The notes under the pieces: generated by a model
Seen by the model: the letters and a program-made list of their open reading frames with translations, nothing else
Told to the model about the DNA's origin: nothing
The model's database searches: none
From: Actinomycetota bacterium
GTDB lineage: Bacteria > Actinomycetota > Acidimicrobiia > Acidimicrobiales > RAAP-2
Direction of reading: 5' to 3'
Assembly: GCA_021324045.1 (NCBI GenBank)
Contig: JAJPJV010000030.1
Location: 1-64,000, forward strand
DNA: 64,000 nt
In this document: positions 48,656-59,778 of the stretch, one piece after another
How positions within the stretch are numbered: the first letter of the stretch is position 1
Layout of the letters: each line of letters starts with the position of its first letter
Program-made: the position numbers and the translations under genes

Positions 48656-49945
48656 TCACTCGAAGCACAGCACGTGGTAGTCGCGGCGTCCCCTGCGCAA
48701 CACGAGGAACCGACCGTGCAACAGGTCATCGCTGCGCACTGCGAACCGCAGCTCGCGCACCGGCTTGCCGTTGAGGGAGATCCCTCCTTGCTCGACCAAA
48801 CGCACGGCCTCAGCACGCGAGCGCGTCACCCCCGCCATCACCAGCAGGTCGGTCACGCTCGCCCCCTTGCCGCCCAGCAACGTCCGCGGGACCGTGCTCG
48901 ATGGCACCTCGGCGACGACGCGACGCAGGGTCTCCTCGTCGAGGGCGGCGATGTCACCGTCGCCAAAGAGGGCAGCCGCGGCAGCCTCGCAACGACGGGT
49001 CTCGCGCTCTCCGTGCACGAGGGTACAGACCGCTCGAGCGAGTGCGCGCTGCGCGACCCGCTTGCCCGGTGCCGTGGCGACCTCGTGGTCGAGCTCCTCG
49101 ATCGCCGGCGGCGGGAGGAACGTGAAGTACCGCAGGTAAGCGCCAACCGAGGCATCCTCGGTGTTGAGGAAGAACTGGTACAGCTGGTAGGGGCTGGTGC
49201 GCGCAGGATCGAGCCACACCGTGCCGGCCTCGGTCTTGCCGAACTTGGTCCCGTCGGGCTTGGTGACGAGCGGTGTCGTCAAGCCGAAGACCTCGTCCCC
49301 GCAGACCTTGCGCACGAGCTCGACGCCCATGGTGATGTTGCCCCACTGGTCGCTGCCTCCGATCTGGAGCTCGCAGCCGTAGTCGACGTGCAAGCGCAGG
49401 AAGTCGTAGGCCTGCAGGAGCATGTAGCTGAACTCCGTGTAGGAGATCCCCTGCTCTGGGCGCTCGATCCGGCTCCGGACCGCCTCCTTGGCGATCATCT
49501 GGTTGACGGTGAACTGCGAACCGACCTCGCGAAGGAACTCGATCAGGCGGGCCTCTTTCAACCAGGCAGCGTTGTCGAGGAGGAGGGCCGCATGGGCGCC
49601 GGGTGAGAAGTCCAGGAGCCCCCGCAGCTGAGGCTCGATCCCGGTGAGGTTCGCCGCGAGCTGCTCCTCGCTGAGCATCGGGCGCTCGGTGGTCTTGCCA
49701 CCAGGATCGCCGACCATGCCGGTGCCGCCCCCGGCGACCACGATCGGTCGATGGCCGGCGAGCTGGAACCGCCGCAGGGTGCACAGCTGCATCAGGTGGT
49801 GGACGCCCAAGCTCGGCGCGGAGGGGTCGAACCCCGCGTAGACGGTCATCGCGCCCGCGTCGAGGCGCTTGAAGACCGCCTCGTCAGTGACCTGGTGCAC
49901 GAGGCCCCGGAACGCGAGGTCCTCGGAGAGGGAAACCACCGTCAA
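48656..49945 (-). CDS. tyrS: Tyrosyl-tRNA synthetase
   Basis: 429 residues. Class I enzyme: the HIGH-like site reads SLGVHHLMQL (45-54), the KMSKS-like site KFGKTEAG; the Tyr-binding YTEFSYMLLQAYDF and GGSDQWGNI are intact. The C-terminal S4 RNA-binding domain runs from about 360 (SVTDLLVMAGVTRSRAEAVRLVEQGG, split). The start is TTG 49945, overlapping the menD stop as TTGA; GTG 49939 is the alternative. Confidence 0.97.
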   Translation of the reverse strand: MTVVSLSEDLAFRGLVHQVTDEAVFKRLDAGAMTVYAGFDPSAPSLGVHHLMQLCTLRRFQLAGHRPIVVAGGGTGMVGDPGGKTTERPMLSEEQLAANLTGIEPQLRGLLDFSPGAHAALLLDNAAWLKEARLIEFLREVGSQFTVNQMIAKEAVRSRIERPEQGISYTEFSYMLLQAYDFLRLHVDYGCELQIGGSDQWGNITMGVELVRKVCGDEVFGLTTPLVTKPDGTKFGKTEAGTVWLDPARTSPYQLYQFFLNTEDASVGAYLRYFTFLPPPAIEELDHEVATAPGKRVAQRALARAVCTLVHGERETRRCEAAAAALFGDGDIAALDEETLRRVVAEVPSSTVPRTLLGGKGASVTDLLVMAGVTRSRAEAVRLVEQGGISLNGKPVRELRFAVRSDDLLHGRFLVLRRGRRDYHVLCFE

Positions 49946-51852
49946 AGCCTGCCATCTCCTTCGAGCGCGGCGGTCACCGCCTCGGCGACGGCCGCGGAGA
50001 GCTCCTCGTGGAGGACGAGGTTCTCGGAGCGACTCGGGACCGCGACCCGTACGACAGCGAGCGGCTCCGTCCCCACCAGCGTGGCGAGCGCCGCGTCAAG
50101 CTCGTGGGCGCTGCGGACCTCGACCGCGGGGATGCCGAAGCCTCGGGCAACCGCGACCACCGAGACGGCAGGGGGGGTGGCGAAGAACGTCTCGAAGACG
50201 GTCCGGTCCAGCACGCGCGCCTGGGGAAGGAACTCGAAGATGCCACCCCCGCCGTTGTCGAGCACGACGATCGTGCAGCTCGTGCTCGCCGGTCGTGTCG
50301 ACGCCAGGGTCACCAGCGAGGACGCGTCGTGGAAGAACGCGAGGTCACCGACGAGCGCCACGACCGGGCCGACGCCGGCGGCCGCCATCCCCTGCGCGGT
50401 CGCAACGACGCCGTCGATCCCGTTCGCACCGCGGTTGGAGAAGACCCGCGGCGGGTGCGGAAGCGGCGGCGCGAACCACTCGAGATCCCGCACCGGCATC
50501 GAGGCCGACACCAGGAGCGCTGCGCCGGGAGGAAGCATTCCAAGGATCCGCGCCGCGACCCCAGGTTCGCTCAGCCGGCTCTGGTGCCGGGCCGGAGGGA
50601 CCAACGGACTGCGGCGTTCAGCCTCCAGGCGCTGCGGACGGCCGCCGGCATCCACGAGCACCGCCTCGACGACCTGGCGCGCCGCTTCTTCGGCTGCGAT
50701 CCAGCGCGCCCGCCACGACCGGCTCGGCTCCGCCTTCCCTGCCTCCCCTGGCCCGCCGGCGGGCGCGGGGCCCGGGGGGTCCGCTGCGAGAACTCGCAGT
50801 GCCGCGCGGAGCCACGACTCGGGATCGGCGTGAAACCGCGCGGAGGCCACCCGGTCGGGGTCGAGCCACCGTCCCCACCGATCGACGAGGACGACCGCTG
50901 CGCCTCGGCCGGCCGACTCGGCGACGAAGCCCGCCACGACCTTGGAGATCCACGGCTCGCCGAGCGAGACGATCACCTCGGGCTCCAGTGCCGCTTTGAC
51001 TGCCGGGGCCCGCAGCACCACGTCAGCAGTCGAGACCACGCCCTCGCGCGACACCCGGCAGCCAGAGCGCGGGTCCGCGAGCACCGGCCAGCCGAGCGCG
51101 TCGGCGAAGTCGAACACCGCGTCGGCTGGCCCGCAATGCGCGCCAGCGATGACGACCCCGTCACGCCCTCGCCACGTCGAGACCAACTCCTCGAGCGCGG
51201 CCGGGGCGTCCCCCTCGACGAGGCGCGCGAAGCGGTGCCACGGACGGTGGTCTGGACGGGCCGGCGGCAGGTCGCCGGCGCCTCCGACAAGGGGCTCGAC
51301 GAAGGAGAGGTTCAAATGGACCGGGGATGGCCCCCCCGGACCGTCGCTCGCCTCGGCATAGGCGCGGGCGGCGAGCGAACGCCACCAACCCCGCCCCGAG
51401 TCCTCCGGGACCCCGGGGGTCATCGACCACGAGACGAAGCATCCGAAGAGCCCGGTCTGCTCGATCGACTGCGGCGCGCCGACCCCGTGGAGGGCCGGTG
51501 GCCGATCGGCGGTGCAGAGGATCAGCGGCAACCGTGACGACGCGGCCTCGACCACCCCCGGGAGGAGCTCGGCTGCCGCGGTGCCGCTCGTCGTGCAGAC
51601 GACCACTGGTCGGCCGGTGATCGCAGCGAGGCCGAGGGCATAGAAGCAGGCACCCCGCTCGTCGAGGCGCACGTGGAGGGCGAGCTCGCTGCGCTGGGCG
51701 AGCGCAAGCACGAGCGGCGTCGAGCGAGAGCCCGGGCAGACGACGGCATGCTCGAGACCGCAGCGGACCCACTCGTCCACCAAGGTGGCGGCAAAGGTCG
51801 CCTGGGCGTTCGGTGGGGTCGGCAGGCCCTGGGGCCTCGAAGCGGCGTTCAT
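49942..51852 (-). CDS. menD: SEPHCHC synthase, menaquinone pathway
   Basis: 636 residues, a little longer than the usual 550-580 because of loops rich in Gly/Pro/Glu near 370. ThDP enzyme adding 2-oxoglutarate to isochorismate. N-terminal AVVCPGSRSTPLVLAL and RLDERGACFYALGLA; ThDP/Mg site in VALVGDLAFFHDASSL and VLDNGGGGIFEFLPQ. The ATG has GAGGTGGGG upstream. menF, the isochorismate synthase, is not in the window. Confidence 0.96.
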   Translation of the reverse strand: MNAASRPQGLPTPPNAQATFAATLVDEWVRCGLEHAVVCPGSRSTPLVLALAQRSELALHVRLDERGACFYALGLAAITGRPVVVCTTSGTAAAELLPGVVEAASSRLPLILCTADRPPALHGVGAPQSIEQTGLFGCFVSWSMTPGVPEDSGRGWWRSLAARAYAEASDGPGGPSPVHLNLSFVEPLVGGAGDLPPARPDHRPWHRFARLVEGDAPAALEELVSTWRGRDGVVIAGAHCGPADAVFDFADALGWPVLADPRSGCRVSREGVVSTADVVLRAPAVKAALEPEVIVSLGEPWISKVVAGFVAESAGRGAAVVLVDRWGRWLDPDRVASARFHADPESWLRAALRVLAADPPGPAPAGGPGEAGKAEPSRSWRARWIAAEEAARQVVEAVLVDAGGRPQRLEAERRSPLVPPARHQSRLSEPGVAARILGMLPPGAALLVSASMPVRDLEWFAPPLPHPPRVFSNRGANGIDGVVATAQGMAAAGVGPVVALVGDLAFFHDASSLVTLASTRPASTSCTIVVLDNGGGGIFEFLPQARVLDRTVFETFFATPPAVSVVAVARGFGIPAVEVRSAHELDAALATLVGTEPLAVVRVAVPSRSENLVLHEELSAAVAEAVTAALEGDGRL

Positions 51853-51919
51853 AGCCCCACCTCGCGAACCGGCGAGGGCGCACCGAGACGGCCGCGGCGC
51901 TCCGAGCCGTCGTGGCCCG

Positions 51920-51925
51920 TACGCT
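51920..51925 (+). promoter_or_regulatory. Probable -10 box for menH, leaderless
   Basis: TACGCT, seven bases before the GTG at 51933; the same hexamer precedes menE and rpe. It lies in the short gap divergent from menD and favours 51933 over an upstream GTG at 51912. Confidence 0.45.
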
Positions 51926-51932
51926 TCGAGCC

Positions 51933-52778
51933 GTGCCGAGCCCCGCGGTTCTTGCCACCGAGTGCAGCGGTGCGGGAGACGGCGTGCCGCTCGTGCTCGC
52001 GCATGGCTTCACCCAGACCGGACGCCTGTGGGGAGCCTTCGGTGCCGCCCTGGCCCGGCACCGAAGGCTCGTCCACGTCGACCTTCCCGGCCACGGCGGT
52101 TCCGCGGCGCTGCAGGCGGACCTCCGCCAAGGTGCCGACCTGTTGCTGCGCGCTGGAGGGGACGAACCCTTCGACCTGCTCGGCTACTCCCTCGGGGGCC
52201 GCTTCGCTCTGCAGGCCGCGCTCGCCGAGCCAGCGCGCGTCCGGCGCCTCGTCCTGGTGAGCACGACCGCCGGCATCGAGGATCCCGCGGCCCGGCTCGA
52301 GCGCCGCAGGCGGGACGAGGCGCTCGCCGACGAGATCGAGCGCTCGAACAGCCTCGAGCACTTCCTGTCCCGCTGGCTCGCCAACCCGATGTTCGCCACG
52401 CTCGCACCGGGTGCCGCCCAGATCGACGAACGTCGCCGCAACAGCCCTGCCGGCCTCGCCTCGAGCCTGCGGCTGGCCGGAGTCGGCGCCCAGCCCCCAC
52501 TGTGGGACGACCTCGGCGCGCTCACCATGCCGGTGCTCTGCCTCGCCGGGGCGAACGACCCGCGTTTCCTCGCGCACGGCGCCCGGATCGCACGCGCGAC
52601 CGGGGGGTGCTTCTCGGTGATCCCCGGCGCCGGGCACGCCGCCCACCTTGAGCAGCCAGGGATCGCCGGCCGGATCGTGACGACCTGGTTGGACCGAGTG
52701 GGCACCAGCGCCGATCGCCGCCCGCGCCGGGACCCCGCGCGCTCGGAATCGTTGCCCGACCCATCGACGCCGCGCTGA
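51933..52778 (+). CDS. menH: Alpha/beta hydrolase, likely SHCHC synthase
   Basis: 281 residues from GTG 51933. Nucleophile elbow GYSLGGRFAL with Ser86, acid residue in AGANDPRF, His in GAGHAAHLE; an oxyanion HGF motif (LAHGFTQTG) near the N-terminus. Position next to menD and the GYSLGGR signature favour MenH, which removes pyruvate from SEPHCHC, though other hydrolases share these features. The C-terminal 25 residues are a variable Arg/Ser/Pro tail. Divergent from menD. Confidence 0.85.
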   Translation: MPSPAVLATECSGAGDGVPLVLAHGFTQTGRLWGAFGAALARHRRLVHVDLPGHGGSAALQADLRQGADLLLRAGGDEPFDLLGYSLGGRFALQAALAEPARVRRLVLVSTTAGIEDPAARLERRRRDEALADEIERSNSLEHFLSRWLANPMFATLAPGAAQIDERRRNSPAGLASSLRLAGVGAQPPLWDDLGALTMPVLCLAGANDPRFLAHGARIARATGGCFSVIPGAGHAAHLEQPGIAGRIVTTWLDRVGTSADRRPRRDPARSESLPDPSTPR

Positions 52779-52904
52779 CGCGGCCGCAGTGGCGCCACCG
52801 CCTCCGAGCGGGGAGAACCCGCCACGCGCGTGCAGGAGGTCGGCGGTGCCGTGCTGCGCCCCAGGGTTCATCGGAGGGTGGTCATGACGTCGGCGACCCC
52901 ACCT

Positions 52905-53906
52905 TCACGCCAGGGTACCGACCACGAGCAGCGCGCCGACCACGACCTGGAGCCGAGCGGTCGCCTGGAGCACGGGGACGAGGTCCTTGCCGCTGGCCCC
53001 AGAAAGCACCGTGCGCGCCGGAGCCACCGCGAGGACCGCTGCGGCGAAGGCGACCAGTGCCAAGGGCCGCCACGAGGCCAGCACGGCAACCCCGCCAGCG
53101 GCAACCAGCAGCGATCCCACGTAGAGCCAGCGCGCGGCGCGCGACCCGACGCGCACCGCGAGCGTGCGCTTCCCGGCACGCTCGTCGCCGGGGAGGTCTC
53201 GCAGGTTGTTCGCTTCGAGCAGGGCTGTGGCGAGCATCCCGACCGGTACGGCCGCGGCGAGCGCGACCCACGAGATCCGGCCACTTTGCACGTACGCCGA
53301 CCCCATGGTCGCGATGACGCCGAAGAAGACGAACACCGACAGCTCCCCGAGCCCGACGTAGCCGTATGGGCGCGGCCCTCCGGTGTAGAGCCAGCCGGCG
53401 GCGAAGCAGGCGGCGCCGACGGCGACCAGCCACCAGGTCGTCGCCGCCGCCAGCGCGAGCCCGGGCAGCGCGGCGGCGACGAAGCAAGCGATCGCCGCCC
53501 TGCGTACAGCCTGGGGTGCCACGAGCCCCGAGGCGACGAGGCGCAGCGGCCCCACTCGCGCCCGGTCGGTCCCCCGGACGCCATCGGAGTAGTCATTGGC
53601 GAAGTTCGTCCCCACCTGGATGGCCAGCGCCACGAGCAAGGCGCAGGCGGCGCGCCACCAGATGACCCCGGCGCCCGCCTCCCACTTCCCCACGGCCGTC
53701 CCGACGACCACCGGCACGACCGCCGCAGGCAAGGTTCTTGGCCGGGCACCGGCCATCCAGAGTGCGATGCGCCACCGCCGGCCCTGATCGGAGTCCGCTG
53801 GGGCGGTGTCGCGGTCCCTGTTCGCGTGCCCTGGGCTCGGTGGTCCGGGCCCGGCACCGTCGCGGTGGGGGAACGGTTGGCCGGTTCGGTGGTCCAGCTC
53901 GTCCAC
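52905..53906 (-). CDS. menA: 1,4-dihydroxy-2-naphthoate prenyltransferase
   Basis: 333 residues with eight or nine membrane segments. Attaches the prenyl tail to DHNA in the membrane. The UbiA-family Asp-rich motif is NFANDYSDGVRGTD; the second is NNLRDLPGDERAGKRTLAVRVG (split). The frame continues upstream into menB. An ATG at 53915 abuts GGAGGG with no spacing, so I prefer GTG 53906, nine bases after it. A polar leader of about 45 residues precedes the usual WMAGARPRTLPAAVVPV. It follows menB by 31 bases. Confidence 0.93.
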   Translation of the reverse strand: MDELDHRTGQPFPHRDGAGPGPPSPGHANRDRDTAPADSDQGRRWRIALWMAGARPRTLPAAVVPVVVGTAVGKWEAGAGVIWWRAACALLVALAIQVGTNFANDYSDGVRGTDRARVGPLRLVASGLVAPQAVRRAAIACFVAAALPGLALAAATTWWLVAVGAACFAAGWLYTGGPRPYGYVGLGELSVFVFFGVIATMGSAYVQSGRISWVALAAAVPVGMLATALLEANNLRDLPGDERAGKRTLAVRVGSRAARWLYVGSLLVAAGGVAVLASWRPLALVAFAAAVLAVAPARTVLSGASGKDLVPVLQATARLQVVVGALLVVGTLA

Positions 53907-53937
53907 GTCGTCCATCCCTCCGACGGCGGGCTCGACG

Positions 53938-54837
53938 CTACGGACGCCGGGGGAATCGCGAGAAATCGGGCTCTCGGCGCTCCAGGTAGGCATTGCGCCC
54001 TTCCTGCCCCTCTTCGGTCATGTAGAAGAGCATCGTGGCGTCGCCGGCGAGTTGCTGCACGCCCGCCAGCCCCTCGTCCGCGGCATTGAAACCGGCCTTG
54101 AGCATGCGCAGCGCGATGGGAGAGAGAGACAGGATCCGCCGGCACCATGCCACGGTCTCGGTCTCGAGATCCTCGAGGGGAACCACCGCGTTCACCAACC
54201 CCCAGGCGAGCGCCTCCTGAGCGCCGTACTGGCGGCAGAGGAACCACACCTCCTTCGCGCGCTTGAGCCCGATGGTTCGCGCCATGAGCCCGGCGCCGTA
54301 GCCACCGTCGAAGCTCCCCACCCTCGGCCCGGTCTGGCCGAAGCGCGCGTTGTCCGCGGCGATCGTGAGGTCGCAGACCAGGTGCAAGACGTGGCCACCC
54401 CCGATGGCGTAGCCGGCCACGCTGGCGATGACCGGCTTGGGGAGCCGCCGGATGAGGATCTGGAGGTCCAACACGTTGAGCCGCCCGATCCCGCGAGCCG
54501 CGACCTCGTCGTCGCCGAGGTAACCGTCCGCTCCCCGCACGCGCTGGTCGCCACCCGAGCAGAAGGCATCGGGACCCTCGCCGGTGAGCACGACCACCCC
54601 GACCTCGGGGTCGTCGCGGGCCATGAGGAACCCGTTGGTGAGCTCGAAGAGGGTTTGGGGACGGAAGGCGTTGCGGACCTCGGGCCGGCAGATGGTGAGC
54701 CTCGCGATCCCCTCGGCGACCTCGTAGCGGATGTCTTTGAACGAGCCCTCCGAGCGCCACTTCGGCGCGGGGCGCCGACGAAGCTCGGCGAGGGGATCCG
54801 GCGGGGGACCATTCACAACGGTGCGTGGCTTCGACAC
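53938..54837 (-). CDS. menB: 1,4-dihydroxy-2-naphthoyl-CoA synthase
   Basis: 299 residues. Crotonase-fold enzyme closing the naphthoquinone ring. Signatures: [20 protein letters not shown] (split), [36 protein letters not shown] and [17 protein letters not shown], all characteristic of MenB rather than general enoyl-CoA hydratase. The start is GTG 54837 (GTG 54816 is also possible). TAGCGT lies nine bases upstream, on the same element that serves menE in the other direction. Confidence 0.96.
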   Translation of the reverse strand: MSKPRTVVNGPPPDPLAELRRRPAPKWRSEGSFKDIRYEVAEGIARLTICRPEVRNAFRPQTLFELTNGFLMARDDPEVGVVVLTGEGPDAFCSGGDQRVRGADGYLGDDEVAARGIGRLNVLDLQILIRRLPKPVIASVAGYAIGGGHVLHLVCDLTIAADNARFGQTGPRVGSFDGGYGAGLMARTIGLKRAKEVWFLCRQYGAQEALAWGLVNAVVPLEDLETETVAWCRRILSLSPIALRMLKAGFNAADEGLAGVQQLAGDATMLFYMTEEGQEGRNAYLERREPDFSRFPRRP

Positions 54838-54845
54838 GGTGCGCC

Positions 54846-54852
54846 TACGCTA
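54846..54852. promoter_or_regulatory. Shared two-way -10 element between menB and menE
   Basis: The plus strand reads TACGCTA. Its TACGCT is eight bases before the menE ATG (54860). Its reverse complement begins TAGCGT, nine bases before the menB GTG (54837). Both fit TANNNT. The whole gap is 22 bases, so any -35 contacts must fall inside the coding regions. Confidence 0.5.
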
Positions 54853-54859
54853 CCGGCCG

Positions 54860-56002
54860 ATGCCCGAGCTCGTCGCACTCGAGCTGCCCGGGAGCCAGGC
54901 CTTCGTGGACACCGTGCGACGCGTCTGGGATGCCGGTGACGCGGTCGCACCCTTGGATCCCCGATTGCCGCCACCCGCCGCGCGGGCGCTGCTTGCGGCG
55001 CTCGCGCCAACGGCGATCATCGGGCCGGACGGGGAGCGCCGCTCGCTGGAGGGCGGCCGCCCCGTCGAGCCTGGCGACGCGCTCGTGCTCGGCACCTCGG
55101 GGACCACCGGCCCGGCACGCGGCGTCGTGCTCACCATGGCAGCCCTCGAGGCATCGGCGGACGCCACGACCCGCCGACTGGGGATCGACCCCGCCCGCCA
55201 CCACTGGTTGGCCTGCCTCCCGCTCGCCCATATCGGGGCCATGGCGGTCGTCGCACGCGCGGTGCTGACCGGCACCCCCCTCACTGTGCTCCCCGGCTTC
55301 GATGCCGGCCAGGTCGAATCCTTGGGGCGTGAACGGATCGCCACCCACGTCGCGCTCGTCTCCACCGCCCTCGCGCGCATCGATCCGGCCGTCTTCGAGA
55401 CCATCCTCCTCGGCGGCGCGGCACCACCGGCGAACCTTGCCGCCAACGTCGTGACGACCTACGGCATGACCGAGACCGGCTCTGGCGTCGTCTACGACGG
55501 ACGGCCCCTGGACGGCGTCGAGGTCGCGATCGATCCGGCGGAGGGGACGAACGAGATCCTCGTGCGCGCACCGATGCTGTTTCGCGCCTATCGCGACGGG
55601 ACCCGGCCGAACCGAAAGGCCCCCGACGGCTCGGGCGGCTGGTTCCCCACTGGCGATGCCGGCCGGTGGACCCCCGACGGGCGCCTCGAGGTCCTGGGCC
55701 GCCTTTCCGACGTCGTGGTCACCGGAGGCGAGAAGGTGTGGCCACCGGCAGTCGAGGCCCTTTTGGCGACCCATCCCCTCGTGGCCTCCGTCGCGGTCTG
55801 GAAACGTCCCGACCCCACATGGGGTGAGCGCGTCGTCGCGTGGGTGGTGCCCAAGGATCGGCGCCACCCGCCACGCCTGGAGGCCCTGGCGGAGCTCACC
55901 AGGAGCCAGCTACCTCCCTGGGCAGCCCCCAAGGAGCTCGTCGTCGTCGACGAGCTCCCGCGCACCCCGAGCGGGAAGGTGCGACGGCGCGCGCTGCGGT
56001 GA
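54860..56002 (+). CDS. menE: o-Succinylbenzoate-CoA ligase
   Basis: 380 residues, short for an ANL ligase (usual 450-500), mainly through a trimmed N-terminal domain. It activates OSB with ATP and CoA. The P-loop is LVLGTSGTTGPARGVVLT; then VVTTYGMTETGSG, the hinge GWFPTGDAGRWTPDGRLEVLGRLSDVVVTGGEKVWP (split) and the catalytic Lys in RTPSGKVRRRAL. Divergent from menB across 22 bases, with a probable leaderless start at ATG 54860. menC is not in the window. Confidence 0.93.
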   Translation: MPELVALELPGSQAFVDTVRRVWDAGDAVAPLDPRLPPPAARALLAALAPTAIIGPDGERRSLEGGRPVEPGDALVLGTSGTTGPARGVVLTMAALEASADATTRRLGIDPARHHWLACLPLAHIGAMAVVARAVLTGTPLTVLPGFDAGQVESLGRERIATHVALVSTALARIDPAVFETILLGGAAPPANLAANVVTTYGMTETGSGVVYDGRPLDGVEVAIDPAEGTNEILVRAPMLFRAYRDGTRPNRKAPDGSGGWFPTGDAGRWTPDGRLEVLGRLSDVVVTGGEKVWPPAVEALLATHPLVASVAVWKRPDPTWGERVVAWVVPKDRRHPPRLEALAELTRSQLPPWAAPKELVVVDELPRTPSGKVRRRALR

Positions 56003-56128
56003 CCGGGCGACCAAGCGCACAGCCGTGGGCATCACGCTCGTCGGCGGCCGCGAGGAGGCACGCCGGAGCACGGGCCTGGCGCGTAGCGTGATCGTCGGGC
56101 GGCCAGATCCCCCTACGGTGGGATCGAC

Positions 56129-58147
<2,019 letters not shown>

Positions 58148-58155
58148 CGGGAACC

Positions 58156-58938
58156 ATGTTGGGGCGGTCCGACCGCACGCGTTCGGCGGGACGTGGGCAC
58201 CGGGCGCGCCCGATCCCCGCCACCAATGGCGATCGCTCGCAGGACGACGGCCCCTCGCTCAAGCTGCTCCTCAGGGACATCCCGCGCCGCAGGCGGCTCC
58301 GCATGGTCGGCGGCACGCACCTGGTCGTGCTCGTCCTCGCTTCGACCCGGGAGGACACCACCGCGGTCGATCTCTCCTCGGGAGCCCTCATCAGGCTCCG
58401 CGTCCCCTGGCCCCCCGAGCACGAGCCCGACCTCGCAGCCTTCGATGTCGTCGAGGCCACGCTTGCCCAAGACCCCGAGACCGACGACCTCGCCCAGCCC
58501 GAGGCGGCGACGGTGGCCGACCTCCCCCGCCATGTCGGCACCATGCGCGGCCGCCGGGTACGGGCCATGCTCCAGCGGCTCGCCGCGCGCCCCGACGGTC
58601 CGTTGCTCGGGATCCCCGGCCCCTCAGCCCCCTACTGGGAGTTCTGGGGGAACCGCCCGTCGACGGCGTTGATCGTCCCCACGCGAGGCCCCCAGCTCAT
58701 TCGCCGCGAGGACGGCTCGACGTGGGTCCGGTTCGGATGGGACCGCGACGACGTCTGGCTCCCGACCACGGACCGCAACGCCGCGCGCGCCCTCGACGCG
58801 GCTCGGAGGGACCGGCTCTCGGGCAAGGCGCTCAGCACCGCACTGGGGTTCCGCCCCCACTACCTGCTCGCCTCGCTCACCGGACCCCACAATGGCTACT
58901 GCACGAAGGTCTGCGCCGCCGTACTCCCACGCGGCTGA
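58156..58938 (+). CDS. Protein of unknown function downstream of YyaL-like gene
   Basis: 260 residues. The first 35 are polar and Arg-rich. No membrane segment, no Cys cluster (two late Cys in GYCTKVCAAV). Recognisable but unassigned stretches include SAPYWEFWGNRPSTALIVPTRGP (split), DGSTWVRFGWDRDDVWLPTTDR and ALGFRPHYLLASLTGPHNGYC, which look like an ordered, conserved fold. The start ATG follows GGAGCTGACGGGAACC. It probably shares a transcript with the YyaL-like gene. I do not recognise it. Confidence 0.75.
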   Translation: MLGRSDRTRSAGRGHRARPIPATNGDRSQDDGPSLKLLLRDIPRRRRLRMVGGTHLVVLVLASTREDTTAVDLSSGALIRLRVPWPPEHEPDLAAFDVVEATLAQDPETDDLAQPEAATVADLPRHVGTMRGRRVRAMLQRLAARPDGPLLGIPGPSAPYWEFWGNRPSTALIVPTRGPQLIRREDGSTWVRFGWDRDDVWLPTTDRNAARALDAARRDRLSGKALSTALGFRPHYLLASLTGPHNGYCTKVCAAVLPRG

Positions 58939-59061
58939 GGGATCCGGCATCGACGGACGGCGAGCGACCCCGCTGAGATCGGATGAGCTGAGCCGGACTC
59001 ACCCGCCAGGGCACTGCTGCGCTCCGGTCCGCCCCCCTGTGCCCTTCGCCAGGCCCGGCGG

Positions 59062-59736
59062 TCAGCGTCCGAGACGCCCGGCCGCGAGATCCTCGGCCAT
59101 CGCCCACCCGAAGGCGACGAGCCGGTCTCCTTGTCTCGGGTCGATGGACGCGAAGAGCGCAGCGACCTCCTCGGGCACCGGAGCTCCCTTGGGAGGGCTG
59201 AAGTCGATCCCCCCGGCCAAGGAACCGTCGCCGGCGAGCACGAAGGTGCGGTCGTCGAGCCGCTGCTCGGCACCGAAGCGCTTGGCGAGCCGCCGTGCCC
59301 AGGCCCGCTCCTCACCCGTCGCCCGGTGGTTCGGCCGTGGCACGACGTCGCTCAGGCCGTTGAATGCGCGAAAGCCCTCCGGCCGGAGCAGTCGGGTCCC
59401 GAGCAGCACGTCTTCGTCGGGGAACGCCAGGAGCGCCCGACGGAACTGATCGGCCATGATCCCCTTCAAGGCTGCGTCGGCTCTCGAGGTCTGGTCAACG
59501 GTCGCCAGCCCGACCAGAAGTGACGGGGTGCCCCCGATGCGCTCGAGCGTGCAGAAGGAGAAGCCGCGCAGCTTCGATCCCTCGCGCGCCTGGGTCACCA
59601 GCACCCACTCCTCGCGCTGCTTGGAGACGAACCCGATGTCGAAGGCCACCTCGCGACCGGCGCTGAGATCGGCCATCTCGACCAGCTCCGTGTCGCTCAG
59701 TGCCGTGCAGTCCTTGGTCGTGACCTCGATCGCCAT
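59062..59736 (-). CDS. Unrecognised soluble protein, possibly GNAT-like
   Basis: 224 residues. The N-terminal half (DTELVEMADLSAGREVAFDIGF, REEWVLVTQAREGSKLRGFSFCTLERIGGTPSLLVGLATVD, split) alternates strands and helices somewhat like an acetyltransferase core, without the RxxGxG/A acetyl-CoA loop, so I leave the function open. The second half has VVPRPNHRATGEERAWARRLAKRFGAE and GIDFSPPKGAPVPEEVAALFASIDPRQGDRLVAFGWAMAEDL (split). TAGAAT is exactly six bases before the ATG. It ends a stretch convergent with the gene ending at 58938. Confidence 0.75.
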   Translation of the reverse strand: MAIEVTTKDCTALSDTELVEMADLSAGREVAFDIGFVSKQREEWVLVTQAREGSKLRGFSFCTLERIGGTPSLLVGLATVDQTSRADAALKGIMADQFRRALLAFPDEDVLLGTRLLRPEGFRAFNGLSDVVPRPNHRATGEERAWARRLAKRFGAEQRLDDRTFVLAGDGSLAGGIDFSPPKGAPVPEEVAALFASIDPRQGDRLVAFGWAMAEDLAAGRLGR

Positions 59737-59742
59737 AGACCA

Positions 59743-59748
59743 ATTCTA
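59743..59748 (-). promoter_or_regulatory. Probable -10 box, leaderless
   Basis: TAGAAT on the minus strand, six bases before the ATG at 59736, in the 42-base gap after dnaE. Confidence 0.55.
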
Positions 59749-59778
59749 GGGGGTCGCGCCACCGGTGCCCAACGGCGC

